A stretch of DNA of 64,000 nt from Pseudo-nitzschia pungens (taxonomy: Eukaryota > Bacillariophyta > Bacillariophyceae > Bacillariales > Bacillariaceae): the NCBI GenBank assembly GCA_037355855.1, contig CM074759.1, positions 3,906,001-3,970,000 of the forward strand, given 5' to 3'. The translations under genes were made by a program, and so were the position numbers. Positions 40,881 to 49,927 of the stretch are shown in pieces (the first letter of the stretch is position 1; each line of letters begins with the position of its first letter). The notes beneath the pieces were generated by a model. That model made no database searches. It had not been told where the DNA came from and was given only the letters and a program-made list of their open reading frames with translations.

Positions 40881-43257
40881 GCTAGAAGAAGAATCGACTG
40901 GAGCAAGGGGACAAGCAAAGGGACAAGCGCAGCCTGGACCTGCAGCGCGTTGTCGACCGGACGATAGAGGGGCATGTTGAGCTGCAACCGATCTAATGTA
41001 AGGAGCAACGTATGGAGTAACGTATGGAGCAACGTACAGTGCTCGTGACTTACAAGGATGGAGGATTGCAACATGGTAGATACAAGGAAAAGACACGAAA
41101 CATGACTTAAGGCATGTGCGCCTAGTGCACAGAAGAACTGTGTAAAGCAGGAGCAGCAAGCTACAAGCATACACCGGATTGCCAGAAGCGATCGAACCAC
41201 TGCTGAAGAGACAGTAGGCAGTGGATAGCGCGGGAACGCAAGTTGTACTAAAACACCAGGCAAGCATCCACCGCATCAGACAGCGGGGACAAAATGGCCT
41301 GGTGGTAATCCTGCCTTTACGGTGAATGCCGACGCTACTGTTACGATGCTATGGACCGGCTATGGACCTGCTACAACGTGCTCTGTTACGAGTGTAACAG
41401 AGCCAGTACAAGAATAGCGTGTCACGCCGACATGCTAGATTGCTAGGTGATAGATTGCTGAACTAGAACAACGTCGGGACAAGTATCCACCGCATCAGAC
41501 AGCGGGGACAAAATGGCATGGTACTCCTGTCTTCACGGTGAATGCTGGTGTTAGTGTTGTAATGCTGAGACCTGTGGGGATTTGGCCTGTTATGGCATTC
41601 CCTACGACGTGCTCTGCTATGAGGGGACTTGGCCTGTTATGGCATTCCCTACAATGGACCTGCTACGACCTGCTCTGTTACGAGTCTAACAGAGCCTGTA
41701 TAGCATCATGGCAACATGCTGGATTGCATGTACTATATAGATCTCAGCGGAATACTAGAGACGCGATACAATGTGCCGAGCTCGCGTCTCGCTTACGGGG
41801 ACATGTCGTCCCTCCTGTTATGAATCGAATAAGAGCCAAGCTCGCACAAGAAGACATCCATCGCTTCAGACAGCGGGGACAGAATGGCGTGGTACTCCTG
41901 TATCTACGATGAATACCGGCAGCGCAGCATGGCAGCGCAGTCACGACAGGTGCCTGGAGAGTCGGCTTATGCCCAAGGCACGCAGAAGAACTGTGTGGCC
42001 TAGCATGCTATGGAAGGCTACGAATGTGGCTAGTACTAGAGCTATCTGATGTGATGCAGTACAACGCGGAGCGTTGCAACAGTATGGCAACTGTACACAA
42101 ACAACTCAAAACTAGTGGCGTGCTGCAGTGGCATGTTACAGCTGCGCACTGGAACTTAACTCTGAGGTGATTCCTTGAAGACTCGCGGGGACGAATTAGT
42201 ATATGTTATCTGAGTACGAGCCTTGCAAGAATCAAGCCTGCATGAATAGAGCTGTGCCTAGAATGCCAAAAACCAAGACATGACAATTGCTGGATGTAAT
42301 TAGTCCAAACGCTGCACTGTTATGTGCTAGCGTATTTATCCTGTGGAACAATGCCATTACGGGGACATGCTGTCCCTGTTACAGGTTGCATGTCAGCAGC
42401 CTGAGACAAAAGAGGAAGCGCACCGGACTTGCGTGAAGCACGAAAGACTACGACGTTGCGCATATACAGGCAGTGCCAATCCAAGGATAAGCGCTTAGGC
42501 GATTCATTGAAAACTCGCGGGGACAAAATAGATGTTACTACGAGCCTTGCAAGAATCGAGCCTGCAGACACGGAGCTATGACTCAAACTGAATGCTGACA
42601 GTGCACCACGTACGGGGACATACTGTCTCTATTTCAGGTATGACGCTTGCAGCCTGAAACAATGGAAGCGCAACAGCGTTGCGCGGAACGACTAAAGACG
42701 AACAGCATCAACGTTGATACAAGACGCCGGCAGCTAGGATAGCGCATGGCGTGTGCCTTGTGCAGGAATAATGTGAATTGCACAACGGATTAAATTGCCA
42801 CGAGTTACTCTCTGGATGACGCTAATTGCTACGACTGATTGAACGAATCGATCGGGGACTGAGCCCAGTGTGTAACCTGTGGCATTGAACTTGTTAATGT
42901 TTGATACTATGAATACAGAACTGCTGTTCCGGGGACAACAACCAATCGAACGGACCGGTCGACCCTATTACAGGAGCAGCATGGTTTTGACTATACAATC
43001 TACGAGTCTGTTCGATCTACAAATCAGGACCTGCTGTTCCGACGACAGTCTTACAGAAGCAGCGACGATTTGGATTGACGACAACGAGTTGAACCACGAC
43101 CGATTGAATCTATCGATCGGGGATTGAGACCAGCATTGAAAATGTGGCATCGAAACTGCTATATTTGGTACGACTAACGAATACTGAACTGCTGTTCCGG
43201 GGACAACCACCGAATGAACCGGTCGTCCCGTTACATGAACAGAGTGGTTTGAATACA

Positions 43258-43352
43258 CGATCTACGAATCAGGAGCTGCTGTTCGAAAGACAGTATTACA
43301 GAAGCAGACAGGAGCTGCTGTCCGAAAGACAGTATTACAGAAGCAGACAGCA
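43258..43352 (+). repeat. Short tandem repeat of about 42 bp
   Basis: Two adjacent units of AGGAGCTGCTGTNCGAAAGA plus CAGTATTACAGAAGCAGAC. Confidence 0.75.
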
Positions 43353-44012
43353 CGATTCGGACTGACGAAAACGAGAAGCGACAAGCAATCCCATGCAGAC
43401 TATTGGAATAGCGCTGTTCAGGGGACAGCTTGCTCACGACATGATCAATCGAACTAATGAACGAGTTGCAGGCGTAGCGCGTTTTGAACCAACAAAGAGC
43501 GCGTTTTGTTTTGGATCTACGATTCCGATTGGAGAAGCGTTCCTACAAAGATCAAGTGGAACAGTAACAGTTATACTGTCCCGGGGACAGCTTGCTCACG
43601 ATTACCATGATTGCGTCCAAACCAGGACGACACGAGCTGTAAGAACGGCAGATCATGGACAGCTGAAACGATCTCTCAGCTGAGCCATGCAAACGACGAA
43701 TGAGCTGTATGAAGACAGCAACCAGGTCGGGACCGGTATGGTCCGACAACAACCAAGTTCGGGGACCGGTGAGGTCCGACAGCAACCATTTGCGGACTGA
43801 TGTGGTCCAACTGAAAGAAATGATTTAGAATAGGCTAATGGTCTTGGGATGTGCCAAGATAAGTATTTGGTGTGTGGGGCAAAAGGCCCTAACAGCCAGG
43901 ACGATATATCTTTGAAAGCATGCAGGGCAAAAGGTCCTTAAGTGCTGGAATGATGTCCACAAACCCCCCATTTTTTTACTATTAGCCGGGCCTCTGTTGT
44001 ACGTTCGAAGAA

Positions 44013-44334
44013 ACAAGATACATTTCGTTCAGTCTATTGAGCAACAAAATCGCCTCAGGAGTCTTTCTGTTGGAAGGACGTGTCTTGGGAGCTTGTTTGA
44101 CAGACTCGGTCAGTTCCTTGTAGATTCCGAGCTGCTTGATGGCTTCAGCAAGTTGCCCAGCAATGTAGGCAGCGCCCCAATTCTCCTGTTTCGAGCGTTT
44201 GGAGGTCCCTTTGCTATTCACACAGTTCTTTGGAGCGTCAAGAGAGCAGTCTTGGCGTCATTGTCCATAAGAGGGGACAAATCAGAGTTGATAAAGGCTT
44301 CTAGGTGTCCAATTTTGACAGGTTTGGTGTATGG
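44013..44334 (-). pseudogene. ORF B fragment, second copy
   Basis: Minus frame from TKPVKIGHLEAFINSDLSPL through NSKGTSKRSKQENWGAAYIA to LLLNRLNEMYLV, then breaks into region X near 44012. It contains the empty GO-1 target site, showing that GO-1 inserted into the other copy. Confidence 0.8.
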
Positions 44335-45423
44335 TGTGACACGTTGGCGTAGGTACCCCTACGAGAGGCTATAAATGATTATTGAATCCCGCATGTGCTC
44401 CAATACACAAGAATATGTATGATATTCATGTATATATACTGAATATTCAACGTACAAGAATACACATACAATTCAAACAAAGATTCCTATGACTCACCGA
44501 TTATTGATATTATGCCCGCCGAATAATATATCATTCATTATTTGATTGTTCATCAATACTCAAGGAATCATTCCCATCTCGTAAAGTATTCAACCATTCT
44601 CTTTGTAACACAATTTTATAATAATTCATCTTTAAAATACTCCTATCGTGTATTTCTACCTTAACGTGTAACACAGTAATTACTGTTTATCTTTTAAAGT
44701 AGAAGACAGACAGGAAATCAGTACTGAATCCAAAACAACCCTTAACCTAAACAACAGGGATACCTTGATACCCTGACAAGCAAAAGGAAACAACGATCGA
44801 TCGCAATCTCCTAAAGAATCCATCGAAACAAGAACCGATCGAACGAAACGATCGAAATCTACGAATCGATCGAACGGAACAACCGCAATCTCCGATACGA
44901 CCATATGAAGATATTTCACCTCGATATTATGCTACTTACCGTCGGGGTATGGTCATTGTGTACAATACGTACTATAACCAGATACCCAGCCCCTGCAGTT
45001 AGTTCACAAGCGAGCGAGTTAGCGAGCGCATCGATTCAAGTACAGTGCTACAGCGTACAGCGCGTACGCTGAGTACTAGTGCTACAGGGTGTCAGTAAAA
45101 GGTATGGTCAGTACGTAGAATTAAGTACTGGACCTACGTGCCCTGACCCTTTATCGACATACGAATCAGCGATACACTATTCAGAGCTCCATCCGGAGCT
45201 CTCACTCTTTGGAATACTCTCAGTTTAAACCTCTAAAAGAACACATCATGCCCGGCAATGATACTTGACATCTCTAATGTACCTCTAGGGTGGTAACTAG
45301 TGTGCTCATGGTATATGCAATAGCGCTTGAACAGTATCCTCTGTAGTCTAACCAACTGCTTGCACTCCGTGCTGTACTATTGTTACTGCTCTCCCTGTTT
45401 TGCTGACGAGCAAAATCATTACA
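44207..45423. repeat. 1,217-bp duplicated block, copy 2
   Basis: Copy of 37715-38931; here the leader continues into an intact gag. Confidence 0.9.
44335..44673 (+). repeat. GO-2' 5' LTR
   Basis: 339 bp, same as 37843-38181; followed by the palindrome CAGTAATTACTG at 44674-44685. Confidence 0.88.
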
Positions 45424-45468
45424 ACCGATCGAACACCGAATCGATCGAACGCGACGAATCAAGACACA

Positions 45469-46608
45469 ATGGCAGGCCTCTACAGAGATCCTCCAATCAA
45501 TTACATCCCTTCATTCAAGAGGAGCAAGCCAAAGCTCACCAAGTTCTCCATTACACATGCCAATGGGAACCCAGATACCATGAAGGTCCCTCTATTCACC
45601 AACAAAGGAGGTCTAGAAGAATTCCTATTTGTCGAAGAAGCCTTCAGGAACGCCGCACAGCTTCTAAGTCTGCCAAGCAACAAATACGTTACTCACTTCA
45701 GTCGATGTCTCTCTGTTGACGCTCAAACAAAATGGAGAGACCTAACAACAAGCAACCAATGTCGATACCCACTAACGCTCAATGGATACAACCAAGCAAT
45801 TAGTGACTTTATCAAGCAAGACTATTGCAACGCAATAGACGCCAAAGATATCATGCACACTTACCTTCGAAGCTCCGAATGCAAGAAACCAAGCAACGTC
45901 TCATGCAAAGACCATGCAGACCGGATGCAAATTCTCTTCAAATATACCAAAAGGCTCCAAGGCCATGGAACTGACCTATCACCAACAGAAGCAAAAACAA
46001 TCCTCCTGCATAGCTTCCCAAGCAGATGGATCAACAATTATGGTCTAATCCACCAAGGAATACAAGAAGATACCACCATCCAATATATTGTGGACCATAT
46101 GAGCTGTTTAGAACGCCAAGCAAAAAGAAAGGCATCGGATGCTCACTCAAATACTGAATCGAACACTGATTCGAACACTGATTCGAACACTGATTCGAAC
46201 ACTGATTTGAACGCTGATTCGGACGCCAACAGCAACAGCTCTGATTCGGACGCTGACAGCATCGACAGCAACAGCTCTAATTCCGACCGCGACAGTGACA
46301 GTGACAGCGACACTGAATCCGAAGAAGAGCAAGAGCAAGAGCCATCCAATGGCAAAAGAAAATACAACAACCCTTGCCGAATTCCAGGGCATAATCACGA
46401 TTGGTCTGAATGCCCAAAGAACAGATATTCCAAAAGGAGCCAAAGCAGCAACAACAGCACTGCCACGACTCCTAGCAATGAAACTGGAAGCACTGCTTCA
46501 GAATCGCTCCAAGCTCACGGCGTACAGCAAGCAATTGAATCCTATTGCATGCAACATGGAGGACGCGTCGCGAGACAACTTGACGGCAGCCTCACTTGGC
46601 AACCATAG
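45469..46608 (+). CDS. GO-2' Gag protein (379 aa), intact
   Basis: ATG at 45469 (MAGLYRDPPINYIPSFKRSK). The N-terminal half is a helix-rich Gag-like domain (LEEFLFVEEAFRNAAQLLSL, HADRMQILFKYTKRLQGHGT, WINNYGLIHQGIQEDTT). Residues about 220-290 are a Ser/Asn/Asp-rich acidic tract built from repeats of SNTD and DSDS. Then comes the zinc-like motif CRIPGHNHDWSEC (Cys, two His, Cys), a basic Ser/Asn linker and the conserved C-terminus YCMQHGGRVARQLDGSLTWQ. A Gag of this kind would package RNA. No pol accompanies it, so it must rely on enzymes from another element. Confidence 0.85.
   Translation: MAGLYRDPPINYIPSFKRSKPKLTKFSITHANGNPDTMKVPLFTNKGGLEEFLFVEEAFRNAAQLLSLPSNKYVTHFSRCLSVDAQTKWRDLTTSNQCRYPLTLNGYNQAISDFIKQDYCNAIDAKDIMHTYLRSSECKKPSNVSCKDHADRMQILFKYTKRLQGHGTDLSPTEAKTILLHSFPSRWINNYGLIHQGIQEDTTIQYIVDHMSCLERQAKRKASDAHSNTESNTDSNTDSNTDSNTDLNADSDANSNSSDSDADSIDSNSSNSDRDSDSDSDTESEEEQEQEPSNGKRKYNNPCRIPGHNHDWSECPKNRYSKRSQSSNNSTATTPSNETGSTASESLQAHGVQQAIESYCMQHGGRVARQLDGSLTWQP
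46144..46200 (+). repeat. Short coding repeat in GO-2' gag
   Basis: Tandem 12-bp units around ACTGATTCGAAC encode DSNT repeats. Other copies have different lengths, so this tract is prone to slippage. Confidence 0.75.
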
Positions 46609-46644
46609 CCAATGAACAACAACAATATTAGGATCACAGTATCC

Positions 46645-46760
46645 AGCACTGTGCCTCCAGCTCCCCTGGAACTGGATGCCAGCTCAGCCCTGCTGACTGG
46701 GAAGACACATGGAGGAGAACTCCCAAGAAAAGAGGGGAAGGAACCTACAGAGATGAGCCC
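46645..46760 (+). other. Conserved block downstream of gag
   Basis: Begins TGTGCCTCCAGCTCCCCTGG and ends AGATGAGCCCTGTTGCAA. It is kept at nucleotide level in GO-1 (about 36030-35915, minus) and GO-4 (about 59365-59480), although small indels destroy any common reading frame. It behaves like an RNA or cis element rather than a protein. Confidence 0.6.
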
Positions 46761-46830
46761 TGTTGCAAACAAAACATTCGAACTAAAATCCAAAGCGCTC
46801 CAGTCCGCTCCAACGTGACGGCAACGACAA

Positions 46831-47751
46831 TCTTTTGGAATATCTGTTCTTCGGACATTCGGACCAATCGTGATCATGTCCCGGAATTCTGCAGGGATTG
46901 TTATATTTTCGTTTGCCATTGGATGGCTCTTGTTCTTGCTCTTCTTGGGATTCAGCGTCGCTGTCACTGTCACTGTCGGAATTCGAGCTGTTGCTGTCGA
47001 TGCTGTCAGCGTCCGAATAAGAGCTATTGTTGTCACTGTCGATGTCTTCAGCGTCGGAGTCTTCATTGTGAGCGTCCGACGCTTTTCTTTTTGCTTGACG
47101 TTCTAAACAGCTCATGTGGTCCACTATAAACTGTACAGTGGTATCCTCTTGGATTCCTTGGTGGATTAGACCATAGCTGTTGATCCATTTGCTTGGGAAG
47201 GTGTGCAGCAGAATGGTCTTAGCTTCTGTTGGTGATAGGTCAGTTCCATGTCCTTGGAGTCTTCGGGTGTACTTGAAGAGGACTTGCATTCGGTCTGCAT
47301 GGTCTTTGCATGAAACAGTGCTTGGTTTCTTCAGCGTTCGAAGGTATGTATGCATGATATCTTTGGCGTCTTTTGCATTGCCATAGTGTTCCTTGATAAA
47401 GTCAATGATTGCTGCTTCATATCCTTCGGCGCTTTCTTCATATTGGAATTCATCTGGATCCAGGGGATCCTGTAGCATTTCATTCCACTTGGATTGAGTG
47501 TCTGTATTTAGACATCTGCTGAAGTAAGTAATGTAGTCGGTGGTCGGTAGTCCTAGGAGCTTTGCGGCGTTCCTGAAGGCTTCTTCAACAAATAGAAATT
47601 CCTCTAGTCCTCCTCTGTTGGTGAATAGAGGGATCTTCATGCTGTCTTGTCGTCCATTGGTATGTGTGATGGAGAGCTTGGTAAGCTTTGGCTTGCTCCT
47701 CTTGAATGAAGGGATGTAACTGATTGGAGGATCTCTATAAAGTCCTGCCAT
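46831..47751 (-). pseudogene. GO-3 gag, C-terminus lost
   Basis: ATG at 47751 (MAGLYRDPPISYIPSFKRSK). The frame is open through LEEFLFVEEAFRNAAKLLGL, HADRMQVLFKYTRRLQGHGT, an acidic Ser tract and CRIPGHDHDWSECPKNRYSK. After that it crosses the junction with GO-2' at about 46830 and picks up an unrelated tail. It lacks the linker and the conserved GSLTWQ terminus, so it is truncated. Confidence 0.82.
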
Positions 47752-47970
47752 ATTGGTTCGTAGCGTTCGGTCGATTCGTATCGTAGACATCGATCGTTTC
47801 GTAGACACGATCGTTTCGTTCGATCGGTTCTTGTTTCTCGGTTTTCGATTCTTTCGGAGGTTCCAATTGTAGGATTTTGCTTGTCAGGGTATCGATGTAT
47901 CCCTGTTGTTTAGGATAAAGGTTGTTTTGGATTCAGTACTGAGTTCTTGTCTTCTACTTTCAAGCGGACA

Positions 47971-47982
47971 GTAATTACTGTG
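47971..47982 (-). promoter_or_regulatory. Palindrome CAGTAATTACTG, GO-3
   Basis: Starts at internal base 1 after the GO-3 5' LTR on the minus strand. Confidence 0.75.
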
Positions 47983-48338
47983 TAACACTCTAGGGTAGAA
48001 ATTAGATGGAGTGGTACGCAATAGGTTAATAGATTGGTATTTTAAAGATGGATGATTAATAAATTGTGTTACAAAGGGAATGGTTGAATACTTTACGAGA
48101 TGGGAATGATTCCTTGAGTATCGATGAACGATCGAATAATGATATATTATTCGGCGGGCATAATATCAATAATCGGCGAGTCATGGGACTCTTGATATTT
48201 ATCTTGATATTTGTCAGTATATGTTGTATGTGTATATATACCAAACATACATACACGAATACCATATATATTGGAGTACATGCGGGATTCAATAATCATT
48301 TAGAGCCCTCGTAGGGTAACATACGGTAGCATGTTACA
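47983..48338 (-). repeat. GO-3 5' LTR (356 bp)
   Basis: Plus-strand ends TGTAACACTCTAGGG and AGCATGTTACA. More diverged than the other members, with an extra stretch carrying TATTATTCGGCGGGCA, also seen at 38020-38040 and in GO-2'. Confidence 0.82.
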
Positions 48339-49057
48339 TAGTCTTCAATTTCCTCTCTACTCTGGAGATACATGGTGTAGTGATGACCACAGCTGGGGCA
48401 GGGTTTGATGAGCATCTCTGATTTGTCGAATTCGATTTGCTCATGTGGTCGTGTTCCGGTAGTTTTTTTTAGCTTGGCGCGTTTCTTGATAGCTTCCGCT
48501 GCAGCTGCTTCCTTCTTGGCTTGAATCTTTTCCAACTCAACAATATACATTTTGTTCAGTCTATTGAGCAACAAAATCGCCTCAGGAGTCTTTCTGTTGG
48601 AAGGACGTGTCTTGGGAGCTTGTTTGACAGACTCGGTCAGTTCCTTGTAGATTCCGAGCTGCTTGATGGCTTCAGCAAGTTGCCCAGCAATGTAGGCAGC
48701 GCCCCAATTCTCCCGTTTCGAGCGTTTGGAGGTCCCTTTGCTATTCACACAGTTCTTTTGGAGCGTCAAGAGAGGAGTCTTGGCGTCATTGTCCATAAGA
48801 GGGGACAAATCAGAGTTGATAAAGGCTTCTAGGTGTCCAATTTTGACAGGTTTGGTGTATGGAAGGCGAGTCTCCAGGAGGCTGTAAACAGGGAGGGAAT
48901 GAGCAGTATGGGGATCCATTTTCCCTTTCTTGTTCTTGTCAGGACAGATTGTCTCGCAGCTGAGGAGACTATCATCAGACGATTCGGAATTCATCCGACG
49001 GACGTATCCAAATTTGTTGATAAGAGCAGAAGGGGTATGATTGTTGAAGATAGACAT
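48339..49057 (-). pseudogene. ORF B of Tmar-2G, N-terminal part
   Basis: ATG at 49057 (MSIFNNHTPSALINKFGYVR). Continues with CETICPDKNKKGKMDPHTAH, TKPVKIGHLEAFINSDLSPL, RENWGAAYIAGQLAEAIKQL, RLNKMYIVELEKIQAKKEAA and CPSCGHHYTMYLQSREEIED, then reads into the GO-3 LTR. This is the only copy with the N-terminus, 344 bases inside the right TIR. It overlaps the other ORF B pieces by more than 150 codons, so the locus holds partial duplications as well as insertions. Basic and Ala/Lys/Glu-rich helices suggest nucleic-acid or protein binding; no family recognised. Confidence 0.65.
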
Positions 49058-49400
49058 GGTTTCAGAGCTAATTTGGAGGAGATTGCAGTTGCAGAGGATT
49101 CCAAAGTAGGTACTTTCAATCGATCAGACTGAATACTGTGGTAGATTGTCGAGTCTCCGGAACAAGAGGATTGCCATGTTATTTCAATCGATCGATGGAT
49201 CGATGGATCGATTTCCCCTCTGCTGAATTCCTCTCTCCTGCTGCTTCTCAGCTCTGCTCTCTCTCTCCACCAATGACCCAAGATCAACCTCCCCCATCCA
49301 AGACAGTGGCAATAATTGCAAGTGTGATACCATCTTGCTCTCGATTGTTGTTGTGGATAGAGCCATATTTTCGAAGGCCGATACACGGAAAAAGAACTTT

Positions 49401-49628
49401 TGCGAACACCAAAAATGTGATTTTTTGTAGAGATTGGAAAGGCGCTCAAACAAGTGGTTTCCACTAACAAAAGAGCATACTATGAAGGGTTATAGGAATT
49501 TCTCTACTACAGAATAATTTTTATTTTTGGTATGTGTTCCTACCCGGTTGGTTGGTGGTTCACTAGTGAGTCATTGGTGGTAATTTCGGCGGGAATTCGA
49601 AAATTCTCAATTGTTGTCGGACTCGTAG
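49401..49628 (-). repeat. Tmar-2G right terminal inverted repeat
   Basis: 228 bp, inverted relative to 30972-31188. The outer end reads GGACTCGTAG followed by TA. Between it and ORF B (49058-49400) lie short GATCGATG repeats and nothing coding. Confidence 0.88.
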
Positions 49629-49630
49629 TA

Positions 49631-49927
49631 ATGATCCAAATCAAAATGACAGCACGAACACAATAAGGTTACGACGAAATTCCTAACAGCTGTCCTCAAG
49701 CCCACGTAGAAATTAGTACATAGGTGCGTAGAACCAACGGACAGCTGTTACGAATTTTGTGGGACAACCAGACAACAGCGACGGCAAGAGTTCATTCGTT
49801 CAGGATCTCGACCGTCAACGTTTCCTGATATTCGGACGCTTGTCACAACTGTGAGATGTTCTGTGAGTTTGATTAGCACCCCTCTCGAGACCCCATTGTG
49901 AGCCATCTTCACATCAGTCATTTGACC
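49631..49927 (+). other. Upstream region of the M48 peptidase gene
   Basis: About 300 bases of unique sequence after the transposon. No TATA-like or other promoter motif could be singled out. Confidence 0.4.

Larger units (their letters stand above)
38932..44012. other. Region X: about 5 kb of unrecognised repeat-rich DNA
   Basis: No gene recognised. It is made of degenerate repeat pairs, many anchored on GGGGACA or GGGGACGA (for example 40192, 40478, 40656, 40778, 41284, 41504, 41872, 42190, 42362, 42538, 42917, 43199, 43421, 43576). Longer pairs include CAGACAGCGGGGACAAAATG (about 41277 and 41497) and ACTGCTGTTCCGGGGACAAC (42907 and 43188). A plus frame from about 38950 to 39535 looks weakly protein-like (KKSERLICDGIRRLM, EILEDERRTWTSRIRASRME) but contains stops. 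An aligned antisense ORF of 344 codons is probably incidental. Confidence 0.5.
44335..48338. mobile_element. Two gag-only elements (GO-2' and GO-3) fused tail to tail
   Basis: A plus-strand 5' LTR, leader and gag (44335-46830) meet a minus-strand gag, leader and 5' LTR (48338-46831) at about 46830. Neither has a 3' LTR. The left flank is ORF B near TKPVKIG and the right flank is ORF B near SREEIED, so the flanks are not a target duplication. Confidence 0.8.
30972..49628. mobile_element. Tmar-2G: Tc1/mariner-like transposon expanded by nested insertions
   Basis: Long inverted repeats (30972-31188 and 49401-49628) start CTACGAGTCCGACAACAATT at both outer ends and are followed by TA on each side (30970-30971 and 49629-49630). 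Inside are a plus-strand DDE transposase gene at the left and a minus-strand gene (ORF B) whose C-terminus is at 33079 and whose N-terminus is at 49057. Everything between the ORF B pieces is later insertion or duplication. Without it, the element would be a few kb with two convergent genes. Confidence 0.8.

Noticed and set aside
40408..41276. Leucine/cysteine-rich minus ORFs in region X
   Set aside because: They read through CAG-type tandem repeats (GCTGCTGCT on the other strand) and have no independent support.
44335..48338. Single LTR element with 5' and 3' LTRs
   Set aside because: The LTRs are inverted relative to each other, the gags converge, and the flanks come from different parts of ORF B.
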